Source: Arthrobacter sp. V1I7
GTDB lineage: Bacteria; Actinomycetota; Actinomycetes; Actinomycetales; Micrococcaceae
Direction of reading: 5' to 3'
Assembly: GCF_030817015.1 (NCBI RefSeq)
Contig: NZ_JAUSYS010000001.1
Location: 2,790,001 to 2,854,000, forward strand
DNA: 64,000 nucleotides
Below the pieces are notes generated by a model, which saw only the letters and a program-made list of their open reading frames with translations, had not been told where the DNA came from and searched no databases. Below are positions 1-9,303 of this stretch, piece after piece. A program made the position numbers and the translations under genes. How positions within the stretch are numbered: position 1 is the first letter of the stretch; the number at the start of each line of letters is the position of its first letter.

Positions 1-1
1 C

Positions 2-1633
2 GTGGTCCGTCCCGGCGAGAAAATCGCCACCGACGGCGTTGTGGTCAGCGGCCGCAGCGCGGTCGATGAGTCGATGCTCACCGGTGAATCCGTGCCGGTA
101 GAAGTGGGCGAGGGAGATCCCGTCACCGGGGCAACCGTCAATTCCGGCGGCCGGCTCGTGGTTCGTGCCACCCGGATCGGAACTGACACCCAACTGGCGC
201 AGATGGCCAAGCTGGTAGAGAACGCCCAGTCGGGCAAGGCCGAAGCCCAGCGGCTGGCCGACCGGATTTCCGGAGTGTTCGTGCCGATCGTCATCGCCAT
301 CGCGGTGGCAACCATGGCTGCCTGGCTCGGTGCCGGATTCCCTGTAACGGCAGCGTTCACTGCCGCTGTGGCGGTGCTCATCATCGCCTGCCCCTGCGCC
401 CTCGGCCTGGCCACGCCCACGGCGCTGTTGGTCGGAACCGGGCGCGGAGCTCAGCTGGGCATCCTCATCAAGGGCCCTGAAGTGCTGGAATCCACGCGCA
501 AGGTCGACACCATTGTGCTGGATAAGACCGGCACCGTCACCACGGGCAAGATGACGCTGCAGGACGTGCACACCGCACCCGGCACGAGCACGGAGGAACT
601 GCTCCGCATCGCCGGCGCCGTTGAGGATGCTTCCGAGCATCCCATCGCCCAGGCCATCGCCAAAGGTGCCACCGAGCGGGTCGGGGCGCTGCCGGCCCCG
701 GAGTCCTTCGCCAACCTCGAAGGCCGCGGCGTGCAGGGCGTAGTCGATGGGCACCTGGTGGTCGTGGGCCGCGAGTCGATGCTCGAGGACTGGTCACTGT
801 CCATGCCGGCGGACCTGGCTAAGGCCAAATCCCAGGCGGAGGCCGCCGGGCAGACCGCCGTGGTCGTGGCGTGGGACGGTGAAGTCCGGGGTGTGCTCAC
901 GGTTGCCGACGCCATCAAGGACACCAGCGCCCAAGCCATCCAACAGTTCCGGGCCCTGGGGCTGACGCCGGTGCTGCTCACGGGCGACAACCGGGTAGTG
1001 GCCGAGCAGGTCGCCGCTGAAGTGGGCATCGGGCAGGTGATCGCCGAGGTCCTTCCCCAGGACAAGGTCCGTGTAATCACGGATCTGCAAGCACAGGGCA
1101 AGGTCGTGGCCATGGTGGGCGACGGCGTCAACGACGCCGCAGCCCTGGCACAGGCCGACCTTGGTCTGGCTATGGGCACCGGAACCGACGTAGCGATCGA
1201 GGCCGCCGATCTTACCCTGGTCCGAGGGGACCTCCGCGGCGCCGCCGACGCTATCAGGCTGGCACGGAAGACACTGGGCACGATCAAGACCAACCTGTTC
1301 TGGGCCTTTGCCTACAACGTGGCCGCCATCCCGCTGGCCGCCCTGGGCCTGCTCAACCCGATGCTCGCCGGAGCGGCGATGGCCTTCTCCAGCGTCTTCG
1401 TCGTCGGCAACAGCCTCCGCCTTAGCTCCTTCACCAGCACGGCGGTAACCCCGTCACCGGCCGCAAGCGCTCAAGCGCGCGGCAGCCGATCGACGCCTAA
1501 ACCCAACAACCACGAACGAAAAGGACATCTTACAAATGGAAAAGAGCACCGGAAGCTGCTGCGGCGGCCACGCCACCACGGACACCCGCAGCCAGGACCT
1601 GAACCTGACCGCCCGCCCCGAGCAGAGCGCTGA
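2..1633 (+). CDS. copA: Cu(+)-exporting P1B-type ATPase, 5' end outside the window
   Basis: Membrane pump that uses ATP to export monovalent copper. Visible order (numbered from base 2): actuator TGES at 27-30, membrane CPC metal site at 130-132, phosphorylation loop DKTGT from D174, an SEHP motif in the nucleotide-binding domain, and [10 protein letters not shown] in the hinge. The last two helices carry YN and MAFSS, the P1B-1 signature for Cu(+) rather than Zn or Cd. The N-terminal metal-binding domain and first helices lie outside the window. The frame runs about 98 nt into the following YHS gene and ends in a basic, low-complexity tail that looks non-native; a TAA in another frame at 1498-1500 would end the protein just before that gene. 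A small indel or sequence error near the C-terminus is possible. Family is certain, the exact 3' end is not. Confidence 0.93.
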   Translation: MVRPGEKIATDGVVVSGRSAVDESMLTGESVPVEVGEGDPVTGATVNSGGRLVVRATRIGTDTQLAQMAKLVENAQSGKAEAQRLADRISGVFVPIVIAIAVATMAAWLGAGFPVTAAFTAAVAVLIIACPCALGLATPTALLVGTGRGAQLGILIKGPEVLESTRKVDTIVLDKTGTVTTGKMTLQDVHTAPGTSTEELLRIAGAVEDASEHPIAQAIAKGATERVGALPAPESFANLEGRGVQGVVDGHLVVVGRESMLEDWSLSMPADLAKAKSQAEAAGQTAVVVAWDGEVRGVLTVADAIKDTSAQAIQQFRALGLTPVLLTGDNRVVAEQVAAEVGIGQVIAEVLPQDKVRVITDLQAQGKVVAMVGDGVNDAAALAQADLGLAMGTGTDVAIEAADLTLVRGDLRGAADAIRLARKTLGTIKTNLFWAFAYNVAAIPLAALGLLNPMLAGAAMAFSSVFVVGNSLRLSSFTSTAVTPSPAASAQARGSRSTPKPNNHERKGHLTNGKEHRKLLRRPRHHGHPQPGPEPDRPPRAER

Positions 1634-1799
1634 TGCAATAGCCCAGTGCCCGGTCATGGCCGGCACTCCCGTGGTCAAGTCCGATGCCGAGGCCAAGGGC
1701 CTCTACCGTGACTATGAGGGCCAGCGGTACTGGTTCTGCTGCGCCGGCTGCGGACCCGCCTTCGACGCCGACCCCGCCAAATACGCCTACGTCCGGTAA
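1536..1799 (+). CDS. YHS-domain heavy-metal-associated protein
   Basis: An 87-residue soluble protein. The N-terminus has a CCGGH motif; the rest is a YHS-type domain with a CPVM start, a central [13 protein letters not shown] segment and a C-terminal DPAKY. YHS domains bind metals and are often fused to or encoded beside copper or mercury ATPases. Its place directly after the copper ATPase suggests metal binding or delivery to the pump, which is inference. AAAGGACAT 5-13 nt upstream acts as a plausible ribosome site for the ATG at 1536. The start lies inside the annotated 3' end of the pump frame. Confidence 0.85.
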   Translation: MEKSTGSCCGGHATTDTRSQDLNLTARPEQSADAIAQCPVMAGTPVVKSDAEAKGLYRDYEGQRYWFCCAGCGPAFDADPAKYAYVR

Positions 1800-1880
1800 C
1801 CGGCCGGCACAGGAGTGATCTGGGGTGCGGTGGCCACTGGTCACCGCACGCCTTGCCCTGCCCGGAACAAGGAGCCCGTC

Positions 1881-2045
1881 ATGGACGCTATCGCCTCCAA
1901 GGAGAACTCCACCACCGGGTACCCTGCCGGGACGGCCTCCACCGATCGGCACACGGACCACGGCCACATCAGCAACAAGGCCTGCGCCTCCGGCGCCGGT
2001 GCTACCGCACAGGCGCCAAACGGCACATCCGATGAACAGCAATAA
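1881..2045 (+). CDS. Small hypothetical His-containing protein
   Basis: A 54-residue ORF not recognised from any family. It is polar with three histidines clustered as HTDHGH near residue 26 and one cysteine, and has no membrane segment. The start at 1881 is favoured by AAGGAG 7 nt upstream; a longer version from 1815 lacks such a site. It follows the YHS gene by about 80 nt on the same strand and may belong to the same copper-response transcript. The His cluster could bind metal, but nothing more can be claimed and it may not be a real gene. Confidence 0.4.
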   Translation: MDAIASKENSTTGYPAGTASTDRHTDHGHISNKACASGAGATAQAPNGTSDEQQ

Positions 2046-2435
2046 CCTGGCGCGGGGCGTAATCGGAAAACATCGATACCGGCTGAACCCGCCGCTGACC
2101 GGGCATCTCACCCCGGTGCGGGCCGCGGGGGTGAGTGCGATCGCTCCCGCCCCGGGCTTCTGCCGTCCAAAGGTTAATACAAGGCACTCCGGTAAGACTG
2201 GGAGCGTTCCTCACCTTGGCAGTGAAGGTGCCCTTCTGGCCAGGTTAGGGAACCGCCGGGTCCGGGAACGAATTCTATTCGCCCCGAACCCGGCCACCAC
2301 GAGGAGCTCCCTCCCGATGCTGGTACTCCACTCGGTGTGGTGATCGTGTGCGGGCAGCCCGGGCCTATGCTCGGAAGCAGGGCCGACGTCACGCCGGTTG
2401 AATCTCAACCAGCGGTTCCTGCGTTGAATCGAGAG
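2046..2435. other. Intergenic stretch without a recognisable gene
   Basis: About 390 nt between the copper genes and a set of gene remnants. Open frames exist on both strands but none has a convincing ribosome site or a recognisable domain. No insertion-sequence end or tRNA was identified. Confidence 0.6.
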
Positions 2436-2597
2436 TTTGCACTGTGACGGCCTTGGCCAGACTTAACGCGAGTACGTAGGTCAGCGCGAACGTGTATAGG
2501 CGGAGGTCGAAGACCTCCCCGGCGAGCAGCGACAGCACGGTCCGTTCCTGTCCACCGTTCCGCCGACGAGGCCGTTGACGGCTACCAGGAGCATGAC
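2436..2597 (-). pseudogene. MFS transporter N-terminal remnant, frameshifted
   Basis: Read on the minus strand from an ATG at 2594, the translation MLLVAVNGLVGGTV is followed, after a shift of one base near 2553, by GQERTVLSLLAGEVF and then a helix ending in SLAKAVT. Together these match the first helix and first loop of major facilitator transporters. Homology stops near 2440, where the frame runs into unrelated sequence and a stop. The gene is therefore both frameshifted and truncated. The family call rests on remembered motifs. Confidence 0.6.
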
Positions 2598-2638
2598 TGG
2601 GCCAGGTTCTGCCGCAGACCCAGCGTGACGCCGTCTTT

Positions 2639-2848
2639 TTAGGGGACTGAAAATAGGCGTGTGAGCCGCTGGGCAGATTTCTGGACCATGTGAGCGAGAG
2701 CCTCGACATCGAGTTCGGGCAGTCGGAGCCTTGATACGGTCGCGGTGATGGAGCCAGCAATGGCGCCGTCGACGAAGTAGGGGGCACTGACGCCAAAGGC
2801 GTTGGTGCGTTCGGTGAGGGGTTCCAGTGCGAGCTTGTCGAGTTCGCT
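2639..2848 (-). pseudogene. IclR-family regulator, C-terminal fragment
   Basis: About 70 codons on the minus strand ending at a TAG at 2639-2641. The translation runs from ELDKLALEPLTER through NAFGVSAPYFVDG and GSITATVSRLRLP to QRLTRLFSVP. This resembles the end of the IclR effector-binding domain, where the ligand pocket closes before the C-terminal helix. The upstream part, with the helix-turn-helix, is missing: at about 2850 the sequence abruptly becomes a universal-stress-protein fragment on the opposite strand. Confidence 0.6.
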
Positions 2849-2856
2849 CGGCGGGC

Positions 2857-3069
2857 GCCGGCGCCGCGCTGCTGGTGGTTGGGCGGCGCGGCCACGGAGG
2901 CTTCCTGGGCATGCATCTTGGGTCCGTAAGCTCAGCCTGCGTTTCACACGCTGACTGCCCGGTGCTCGTGGTGCATTCGGACGGTGAGGTGCACGCTGAG
3001 GCCAGCCACCGCACACACCGTTTCTGGAAGGGCTCCAAGACCAAGGGCCAGGACCCGTCCAAGCCATAG
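2857..3069 (+). pseudogene. Universal stress protein (UspA), C-terminal fragment
   Basis: The plus-strand translation contains ALLVVGRRGHGGF, then LGSVSSACVSHADCPVLVVH. This is the nucleotide-binding end of UspA domains, with the G-2X-G-9X-G-S/T pattern. Only the last third of one Usp domain is present; the N-terminal beta strand with its conserved Asp is absent. A short tail of about 23 residues follows and ends at 3069. No ribosome site precedes it. It reads best as a gene fragment left by a recombination that also cut the IclR remnant next to it. Confidence 0.65.
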
Positions 3070-3158
3070 ATCCCGGGCCGTCGTTCCTCTAACGGAAACG
3101 CACCCGCAATTCCTTGCCGGTGGCGGTCACCCATGGACGTCGGGCCGGCGCCCGTCGA

Positions 3159-3512
3159 TTACTCCGAGTCGGGCTTCTGTTGCCGATCTCGGATATTCTT
3201 CGCGATCTCGTCAATCTTCTCCTTTACGATCTTCCCGGCTTCCGACAGGCTCTTTTCCGCGCTGGTCAGCGGATCCGGCTGCAAGTAGACGTCCTGACCG
3301 ATGGGCAGATCATACTCATCCTTCAGGTGGGTGCCTCCAGCGACCCCGAGGAGAGCTAAATAGACCCGCCCCTCGGTCTTGGCAATGCCAGCGATAGTGC
3401 CGTAAACAACGGTGAATTCATTGGACTGAAAGCTGATCGTCTGGCCCACATGACGCCGATCAAGCTCACCAGCCGGTACGGCCTTCTCAGACTGACTTCC
3501 GATGTAGTTCAT
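3159..3512 (-). CDS. Hypothetical protein
   Basis: A 117-residue protein of unknown function. It starts at ATG 3510-3512 with GGAG six nt upstream. The first 75 residues look like a compact beta-rich fold (pattern GQTISFQ, FTVVYGTIAG, VYLALLG). The last 40 residues are predicted helical and charged, ending in a basic stretch. No signal peptide or membrane helix is visible. It is the first minus-strand gene after the remnant region and is followed, about 100 nt away, by the upstream end of no obvious operon partner. It could be accessory. Confidence 0.7.
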   Translation of the reverse strand: MNYIGSQSEKAVPAGELDRRHVGQTISFQSNEFTVVYGTIAGIAKTEGRVYLALLGVAGGTHLKDEYDLPIGQDVYLQPDPLTSAEKSLSEAGKIVKEKIDEIAKNIRDRQQKPDSE

Positions 3513-3620
3513 TGACTGCTCCTAATCGTCGAGGACACGCGTATCGCAGCAGTCTACAAGCCGCAGGATCATCGGCCATAAGGAACGGCCAGGCCTGTCC
3601 CTTGCCGTCAAGCTCGCGGG

Positions 3621-4136
3621 TCAGAAGGCCCGGTACATGGTCCGCTGCGGGCCGGCCTCGCCGCCGAGATACTGGCCCCGGTCCTCGAAACCGGCCTTGC
3701 GGTAGGCGGCCTGGCCGGCCGGATTGACTTCATTGACGGAAAGTACGACGCCGGCCTGGTCCCCGCCGAGCGCAGCCGTCAGTTTGGCGGCGGCCCGGAC
3801 GGCAGCATCGGCGGCGCGGGTTCCGAAGCCCTTGCCCTGGTGCCGCCGGTCAATCAGGAAGCCGCGGAGCAGCCAGACGGACTCATCGTCCGGCCACCCG
3901 GCGAGGGTAGCGGCACCGGCCTGCAGCGTCAGCACGCCCACTGCCGCTCCGTTGGAGTCAACCGCAAAGGGGTAGCGGGATTCCTCTTCGAGCGCCACCA
4001 GCGTCATCCGCAGCGGATCCCCGACGAACCGGCGCTGGTCCTCCCCCACCTCCAGCTCCGCGATCTCCCCCAGCTTGACGGCGCGGGCGTCGTCGTCGAG
4101 GTTCTTCAGCGGGAGCAGCCACACGTTTTCAGCCAT
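3621..4136 (-). CDS. GNAT-family N-acetyltransferase
   Basis: A 171-residue cytosolic acetyl-CoA-dependent acyltransferase. The acetyl-CoA pyrophosphate loop (motif A) is RRHQGKGFGT near residues 97-106. It is preceded by the beta4 strand (WLLRGFLID) and followed by the VVLSVNEVNPAGQAAYRKAGF segment typical of motif B and the C-terminal strand. The length is normal for the family. The substrate cannot be told from sequence; small amines such as spermidine are common for relatives with this NxxGQxaYxKaGF ending. It is divergent in context, with a VOC gene 45 nt upstream on the same strand. Confidence 0.88.
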   Translation of the reverse strand: MAENVWLLPLKNLDDDARAVKLGEIAELEVGEDQRRFVGDPLRMTLVALEEESRYPFAVDSNGAAVGVLTLQAGAATLAGWPDDESVWLLRGFLIDRRHQGKGFGTRAADAAVRAAAKLTAALGGDQAGVVLSVNEVNPAGQAAYRKAGFEDRGQYLGGEAGPQRTMYRAF

Positions 4137-4181
4137 GACAGAAGCGTACCCAGTCTGCCGTCGCGGGACCGGGCCGGTGGA

Positions 4182-4598
4182 CTACAGCGCGGCGTCCTTC
4201 GGCGGTCCGGCCGGGTCCATCCAGAAGACCTCCCAGAGATGACCATCGGGGTCCTGGAAACTGTGGGTATACATGAACCCGTAGTCCTGGGCTTCCTCGG
4301 AGGGCGTGCCGCCCGACGTCAGGGCCGTCCGCACCATCTCGTCGACGGCTTCGCGGCTTTCCACGGAGAACGCCATAATGGCCTCCGCTGTGCTGCTGGC
4401 GTCGGCGACCGGCTTGGACGTGAACGTCTGGAAGTACCCCTCCACCAGCAGCATCACAAAGGCGTCGTCGTTGACGATCATGCAGGTGGCATTCTCATCG
4501 GTGAAGTCAGGGTTGAAGGAAAACCCGAGCGCGGTGAAAAACTCGACCGTCTTGTCGAGGTTCTGGACAGGAAGATTCAGGAACATTTGCTTGGCCAT
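4182..4598 (-). CDS. VOC-superfamily (glyoxalase-like) protein
   Basis: A 138-residue protein with the paired beta-alpha-beta-beta-beta modules of the vicinal oxygen chelate fold. Module 1 starts MFLNLPVQNLDKTVEFFTALGF; module 2 ends FQDPDGHLWEVFWMD, whose H and E are candidate metal ligands. I chose the internal ATG at 4598 because upstream sequence is arginine- and alanine-rich and lacks domain features. Relatives are annotated as glyoxalase, bleomycin-resistance or lactoylglutathione-lyase-like proteins, but the substrate is usually unknown. Confidence 0.88.
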   Translation of the reverse strand: MAKQMFLNLPVQNLDKTVEFFTALGFSFNPDFTDENATCMIVNDDAFVMLLVEGYFQTFTSKPVADASSTAEAIMAFSVESREAVDEMVRTALTSGGTPSEEAQDYGFMYTHSFQDPDGHLWEVFWMDPAGPPKDAAL

Positions 4599-4678
4599 GG
4601 GGCCAAAGTAGCACCGAGGCGGTGGCGTGTCAGCCCTTGCGGCCCGCCGGCAGGTCCCTGCTACTCGGGGGGGCGCCG

Positions 4679-7600
4679 TCACTGACCGTAAAAAACCCGT
4701 TCGAACACACTCCGGGCGCGCCGGCCGAGCCGCAGGTAGTCCTCTTCGAGCGCAGCAGCGTTTCCCTGTCCGTAGCCGCACCACCGCGCCACCGCCTCCA
4801 GGTCGCGGCGCGAGGACGGCAGCAGATCCGAGGCCCGGCCGGTCCAGATCACGTTGGCCGACCGGATCCGGCTCGCCAGCCGCCAGGACCGGAGCAGGAC
4901 TTCGACGTCCGCTTCCGCCAGCAGGCCCAGGCGGGCCGCCGCCTCCAGCGCTTCCGCCGTGGAGGTGGTCCGCAGTTCCGGATGCTTGCCCGCGTGCTGC
5001 AGCTGGATCAGCTGGGCCAGCCATTCGACGTCGCTCAGGCCGCCGCGGCCGAGCTTCAGGTGGCGTGCCGGATCCGCTCCGCGGGGCAGGCGTTCGGCCT
5101 CGACCCGGGCCTTGACGCGCCGGACCTCCCGCACATCATGCCCGGACAGCTCCTGCGGGTAACGGATCGGATCGATGAGGGCCGTGAAATCGCGGGCCAG
5201 CTCGTCGTCGCCTGCCATCGGGCGGGCACGCAACAGCGCCTGGGCTTCCCAGATGAGCGACCACCGCCGGTAGTACTCGGCGTAGGACTCCAGGGAGCGC
5301 ACCATGGGGCCGCTCTTGCCCTCGGGCCGCAGGTCGGCGTCGACCATCAGCACGCGCTCGGCCAGGATGGCGGGTTTCAGCGGCTGGGTCAGGAGGTTGG
5401 AGAGCCGGCCGACAATCCGGGCGGCCTGGTTCTGGGCCTCCTCTTCGGGTACCCCGGGCAGGCCCCGGTGGACGTACACCACGTCGGCGTCCGAACCGTA
5501 GCCGATCTCCCGCCCGCCTTGCCGGCCCATGGCGACAACAAGCACGTGCGTCTTGAGCGGCTCCCCGCCCGTGACCATGGTTTCCGCCACACGCAGGGCA
5601 CCCAGCACGGCAGCGCGGTCGGTGTCGGCGAGGGCGGCGCCGACCTGGTCCTGGTCCAGCAGTCCGGCGCTGTCGGCGATGGCAATCCGCAGGATCTCCC
5701 GGCGGCGGATGAGCCGGATCAGGCGCATCGCGCTTTCCGGCTCCGCGTGCCGGGACATCTTCGAAGCGATCTCCTGCCACTGCGCCTCGAAGCTCAGGGG
5801 CACGAGTTCCTTGTCTGAGCCGAGCCAGGCCACCGATTCCGGCGACACCTCGAGGAGGTCGGCAATCAGCCGGGAGTTGGCGAGGACGTGGCAGAGCCGC
5901 TCGGCGGCCGCGGTCGAATCCCGGAGCAGGCCCAGGTACCAGTGCGTCGTGCCGAGCGCTTCGCTGACGCGGCGGAAGGCGAGCAGGCCGCCGTCGGGAT
6001 CAACGCCCTCGGCGAGCCAGCCCAGCAGGATCGGCAGCAGTTGCCGCTGGAGTGCGGCGCGGCGGCTGACGCCGGCCGTGAGGGCTTCGATGTGCCGCAT
6101 GGCGCCCTGCGGGTCGAGATAACCGAGCGCGGCGAGCCGCCCCTGGGCGGCTTCCGGGGTCAGCCGGGCTTCCTCGCTGCTGAGCGTCGCGGCCGTATTC
6201 AGCAGCGGGCGGTAGAAGATGCGTTCGTGCAGCTCCCGGACCGAGCGCTTGGTCTTGCGCCAGGAGGCCATCAGGGCATCGGGCTTGGGCCGCTCGCTGG
6301 AGAAGGGGCCCAGCACGGCTTTCGCCAGGGCGCGCAGCGCGGCCTCGTGGACCGGCATCAGGTGGGTGCGGCGCAGCTGGAAGAGCTGGATCCGGTGCTC
6401 GAGCAGCCGAAGGTAACGGTAGGCCCGGTCGAACTCGGCGGCGTCCGAACGGCCGATGTACCCGCCGGCGGACAGCGCGGCGATGGCGGAGGTGGTGTCC
6501 CGGCGGCGCAGCGATTCGTCGGATTTTCCGTGCACCAGCTGCAGCAGCTGGACGGTGAACTCGACGTCGCGCAGTCCGCCGCGGCCCAGCTTGATCTGGC
6601 GCTGCTCCTCCTCGGCGGGAATGTGCTCGGTGACCCGGCGGCGCATGGAGCGGACCGATTCCACGAATCCTTCGCGGCCGGCCGAGGACCAGATCAGCGG
6701 CGCGACGGCGGCCTCGTACCGGGCCCCGAGCGCGGTGTCCCCGGCAATGGTCCGCGCCTTCAGCAGGGCTTGGAACTCCCAGCTCTCGGCCCATCGGGCG
6801 TAGTAGCTCTCATGCGAGGCCAGGGTCCTGACCAGCGGCCCGGACTTCCCCTCCGGCCGCAGGTTGGCATCGACCTCCCAGAGCCCCGGCTCACGGCCCG
6901 TCGACATGATCGCCCGCGAGATGCCGGCGGCGAGGGTGGTACCGATGGTGTTGGCACGCGAATCCTCCAGCTCGCCGGATTCGATCACGTAGATGACATC
7001 GACGTCGGAAATGTAGTTCAGCTCGCGGGCGCCGCACTTGCCCATGCCGATCACGGCCAGCCCGACGTCGGCCACTTCGGCGGCGCTGAAATGGTCGGCG
7101 GCCTCGGCCCGGGACACGGCGAGGGCGGCCTCGATTGCGGCGCCGGCGAGGTCGGCCAGCTCGGCTCCCGCGGCGGGGAGGAAGTCCAGCGGGTCGGCGG
7201 CGCAGAGGTCCTTCACCGCGAGCTCGACCAGGCCGCGCCGGTAGGCCGTGCGCAGGGCTTCGTAACCCTCCTGCCCGGACAGTCCGGCGACCGGCCGGGC
7301 GGATTTCGGATCGGCGCGCACGGACTGCAGCAGACGGGCGCGGAGCACCGCGGCGTCCGCTGCCAGGGGCTCCGGGCTGGCCGTCACCTCGAAGGCGTCA
7401 AGGTGCTCGGGGTGGCGGATCAGGAACTCGCCCAGCGCCTCGGAGGCGCCCAGCACGCGGTACAGCGGTTCACTGGTCTCCAGCTCCGCCGCCGCCAGCT
7501 TCCGGAGGGCCGGGTGCTTCTCGATCAGCCGGACCAGCGACTGCAGGGCGGTATCCGGGTTCGCGGCGAGCTGCAGCCCGGCAAACAGGACGTCCTGGTC

Positions 7601-7690
7601 GAGCCCCGCCAGCTCCGGGGCGGCCAGGAACCGTTCGCCTTTCTCCAGATCACTGAAGCCGGCGGCGATGAGGCGTCGTGCCAGGCTCAC
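4679..7690 (-). CDS. glnE: Bifunctional glutamine synthetase adenylyltransferase/adenylyl-removing enzyme
   Basis: Controls glutamine synthetase by adding AMP to, or removing it from, a tyrosine of the enzyme. The 1003-residue protein has the two nucleotidyltransferase domains expected: GKCGARELNYISDVDVIYV near residues 220-235, with the deadenylylation-type DxD, and GRQGGREIGYGSDADVVYVH near 720-735, the adenylylation domain. Regulatory helical segments lie between and after them. It lies 9 nt downstream of the type I glutamine synthetase gene on the same strand and is probably cotranscribed. The same glnA2-glnE pair is known in Mycobacterium. Confidence 0.97.
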   Translation of the reverse strand: MSLARRLIAAGFSDLEKGERFLAAPELAGLDQDVLFAGLQLAANPDTALQSLVRLIEKHPALRKLAAAELETSEPLYRVLGASEALGEFLIRHPEHLDAFEVTASPEPLAADAAVLRARLLQSVRADPKSARPVAGLSGQEGYEALRTAYRRGLVELAVKDLCAADPLDFLPAAGAELADLAGAAIEAALAVSRAEAADHFSAAEVADVGLAVIGMGKCGARELNYISDVDVIYVIESGELEDSRANTIGTTLAAGISRAIMSTGREPGLWEVDANLRPEGKSGPLVRTLASHESYYARWAESWEFQALLKARTIAGDTALGARYEAAVAPLIWSSAGREGFVESVRSMRRRVTEHIPAEEEQRQIKLGRGGLRDVEFTVQLLQLVHGKSDESLRRRDTTSAIAALSAGGYIGRSDAAEFDRAYRYLRLLEHRIQLFQLRRTHLMPVHEAALRALAKAVLGPFSSERPKPDALMASWRKTKRSVRELHERIFYRPLLNTAATLSSEEARLTPEAAQGRLAALGYLDPQGAMRHIEALTAGVSRRAALQRQLLPILLGWLAEGVDPDGGLLAFRRVSEALGTTHWYLGLLRDSTAAAERLCHVLANSRLIADLLEVSPESVAWLGSDKELVPLSFEAQWQEIASKMSRHAEPESAMRLIRLIRRREILRIAIADSAGLLDQDQVGAALADTDRAAVLGALRVAETMVTGGEPLKTHVLVVAMGRQGGREIGYGSDADVVYVHRGLPGVPEEEAQNQAARIVGRLSNLLTQPLKPAILAERVLMVDADLRPEGKSGPMVRSLESYAEYYRRWSLIWEAQALLRARPMAGDDELARDFTALIDPIRYPQELSGHDVREVRRVKARVEAERLPRGADPARHLKLGRGGLSDVEWLAQLIQLQHAGKHPELRTTSTAEALEAAARLGLLAEADVEVLLRSWRLASRIRSANVIWTGRASDLLPSSRRDLEAVARWCGYGQGNAAALEEDYLRLGRRARSVFERVFYGQ

Positions 7691-7699
7691 CGGGGTCGC

Positions 7700-9040
7700 C
7701 TAAAGGATGCCGAGGTTGCGCTGCAGTTCGTAGGGCGTCACCTGCAGACGGTAGTCCTGCCATTCGGCCCGCTTGTTGCGCAGGAAGTGCTCGAACACCT
7801 GCTCGCCGAGGATCTGCGGCATCAGTTCGGATTCCTCCATGGACCGGATGGCGTCGTGCAGGCTGGCCGGAAGCGGGTCGTGGCCCATGGCCCGGCGCTC
7901 GGCCGAGCTCAGCGACCAGATGTCGTCCTCGGCCGCGGCGGGCAGCTGGTAGCCCTCCTCGATGCCCTTGAGCCCGGCGCCGAGCAGCACGGCGTAGGCG
8001 AGGTACGGGTTGGCCGCGGAGTCGATACCGCGGTACTCGATCCGCGCCGACTGGCCCTTGCCCGGCTTGTACAGCGGCACCCGGACCAGGGCGGAGCGGT
8101 TGTTGTGGCCCCAGCTCAGGTAGCTCGGAGCCTCTCCCCCGCCCCACAGGCGCTTGTAGGAGTTCACGAACTGGTTGGTCACCGCGGTGAACTCGGGGGC
8201 GTGCTTAAGGATGCCGGCGATGAACTGCCGGGCGGTCTCGGAGAGCTGGAACTCGGCCCCGGCCTCGTAGAAAGCGTTCGTGTCGCCCTCGAAGAGCGAG
8301 AAATGGGTGTGCATGCCGGAGCCCGGGTGGGCCGTGAACGGTTTCGGCATGAAGGTGGCGTAGGTCCCCTGCTGCAGCGCGACTTCCTTGATCACGGTCC
8401 GGAACGTCATGATGTTGTCCGCCGTCTGCAGGGCATCCGCGTAGCGCAGGTCGATCTCGTTCTGCCCGGGCCCGGCCTCGTGGTGGCTGAACTCCACCGA
8501 GATGCCGACCGATTCGAGCATGGTCACGGCGGTGCGGCGGAAGTCCTGGGCCACGCCGCCCGGGACGTGGTCGAAGTAACCGCCCTCGTCGACCGGTACC
8601 GGCGCACCGTCGGGCCCCGGCTGCTGGGACTTCAGCAGGTAGAACTCGATCTCGGGGTGCGTGTAGCAGGTGAACCCCATATCCGCGGCCTTGGCCAGGT
8701 TGCGCTTGAGCACGTTGCGCGGATCCGCCGCGGAGGGTTCGCCGTCCGGCGTCAGGATGTCGCAGAACATCCTGGACGTTGCCTCCGTCTCGCCGCGCCA
8801 GGGCAGGATCTGGAAGGTGGCCGGGTCCGGCTGGGCCAGCATGTCGGATTCGAAGACGCGGGCCAGTCCTTCGATCGAGGAGCCGTCAAAGCCGAGGCCT
8901 TCCTCGAACGCGCCTTCCACTTCCGCCGGCGCCAGCGCCACCGACTTCAGCGATCCCACGACGTCGGTGAACCACAGACGCACGAACCGCACGTCGCGCT
9001 CTTCGATCGTCCGCAGGACAAACTCTTGCTGGCGGTCCAT
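7700..9040 (-). CDS. glnA2: Type I glutamine synthetase, GlnA2-like
   Basis: Makes glutamine or a related gamma-glutamyl amide from glutamate, ammonia or an amine, and ATP. I start it at the ATG at 9040, giving 446 residues, the length I recall for mycobacterial GlnA2. Motifs include FDGSSIEGL near residue 50, HHEAGPGQNEIDLRY in the metal-binding region, KPFTAHPGSGMHTH at the ATP/glutamate site and RIEYRGIDSAANPYLA. The position of the adenylylated tyrosine in GlnA1 enzymes (NLY) is a tryptophan here (DIWSL, W375), so this enzyme is probably not adenylylated despite its neighbour. In some actinobacteria GlnA2-type enzymes act in polyamine or cell-wall-linked pathways; the real substrate here is open. 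Confidence 0.95.
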   Translation of the reverse strand: MDRQQEFVLRTIEERDVRFVRLWFTDVVGSLKSVALAPAEVEGAFEEGLGFDGSSIEGLARVFESDMLAQPDPATFQILPWRGETEATSRMFCDILTPDGEPSAADPRNVLKRNLAKAADMGFTCYTHPEIEFYLLKSQQPGPDGAPVPVDEGGYFDHVPGGVAQDFRRTAVTMLESVGISVEFSHHEAGPGQNEIDLRYADALQTADNIMTFRTVIKEVALQQGTYATFMPKPFTAHPGSGMHTHFSLFEGDTNAFYEAGAEFQLSETARQFIAGILKHAPEFTAVTNQFVNSYKRLWGGGEAPSYLSWGHNNRSALVRVPLYKPGKGQSARIEYRGIDSAANPYLAYAVLLGAGLKGIEEGYQLPAAAEDDIWSLSSAERRAMGHDPLPASLHDAIRSMEESELMPQILGEQVFEHFLRNKRAEWQDYRLQVTPYELQRNLGIL

Positions 9041-9303
9041 TGTGGCCTCTTTCCGGTCATTCGTCCGTGCCCCAGGCCCTTCGTGCATGGGTCCCGCAGC
9101 TGCTCTCCGTTCACTTTACTAATCATTGGCACCGATTGCTGGCGCGGCCGCCGCGCGTAACACAGCGTTAACATAGGGGCCCCGGACCGGGCGCCCTGCC
9201 TCCTGCCCGCGGCCGCACCGCCGCCGCCGGTGTGACGCGATTCACCGGATCCGGGCATGGACCCCGGTAGCTAGCACGCGCGGTATCGCACTACGCTCGT
9301 GCC

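Noticed and set aside
1825..2343. Alternative 172-codon frame overlapping the small His-rich ORF
   Set aside because: Arginine- and proline-rich composition typical of a shadow frame and no ribosome site.
5888..9160. Very long open frame antisense to glnE and glnA2
   Set aside because: High-GC third-position effect: it mirrors the real genes codon by codon, has no domain and no ribosome site.
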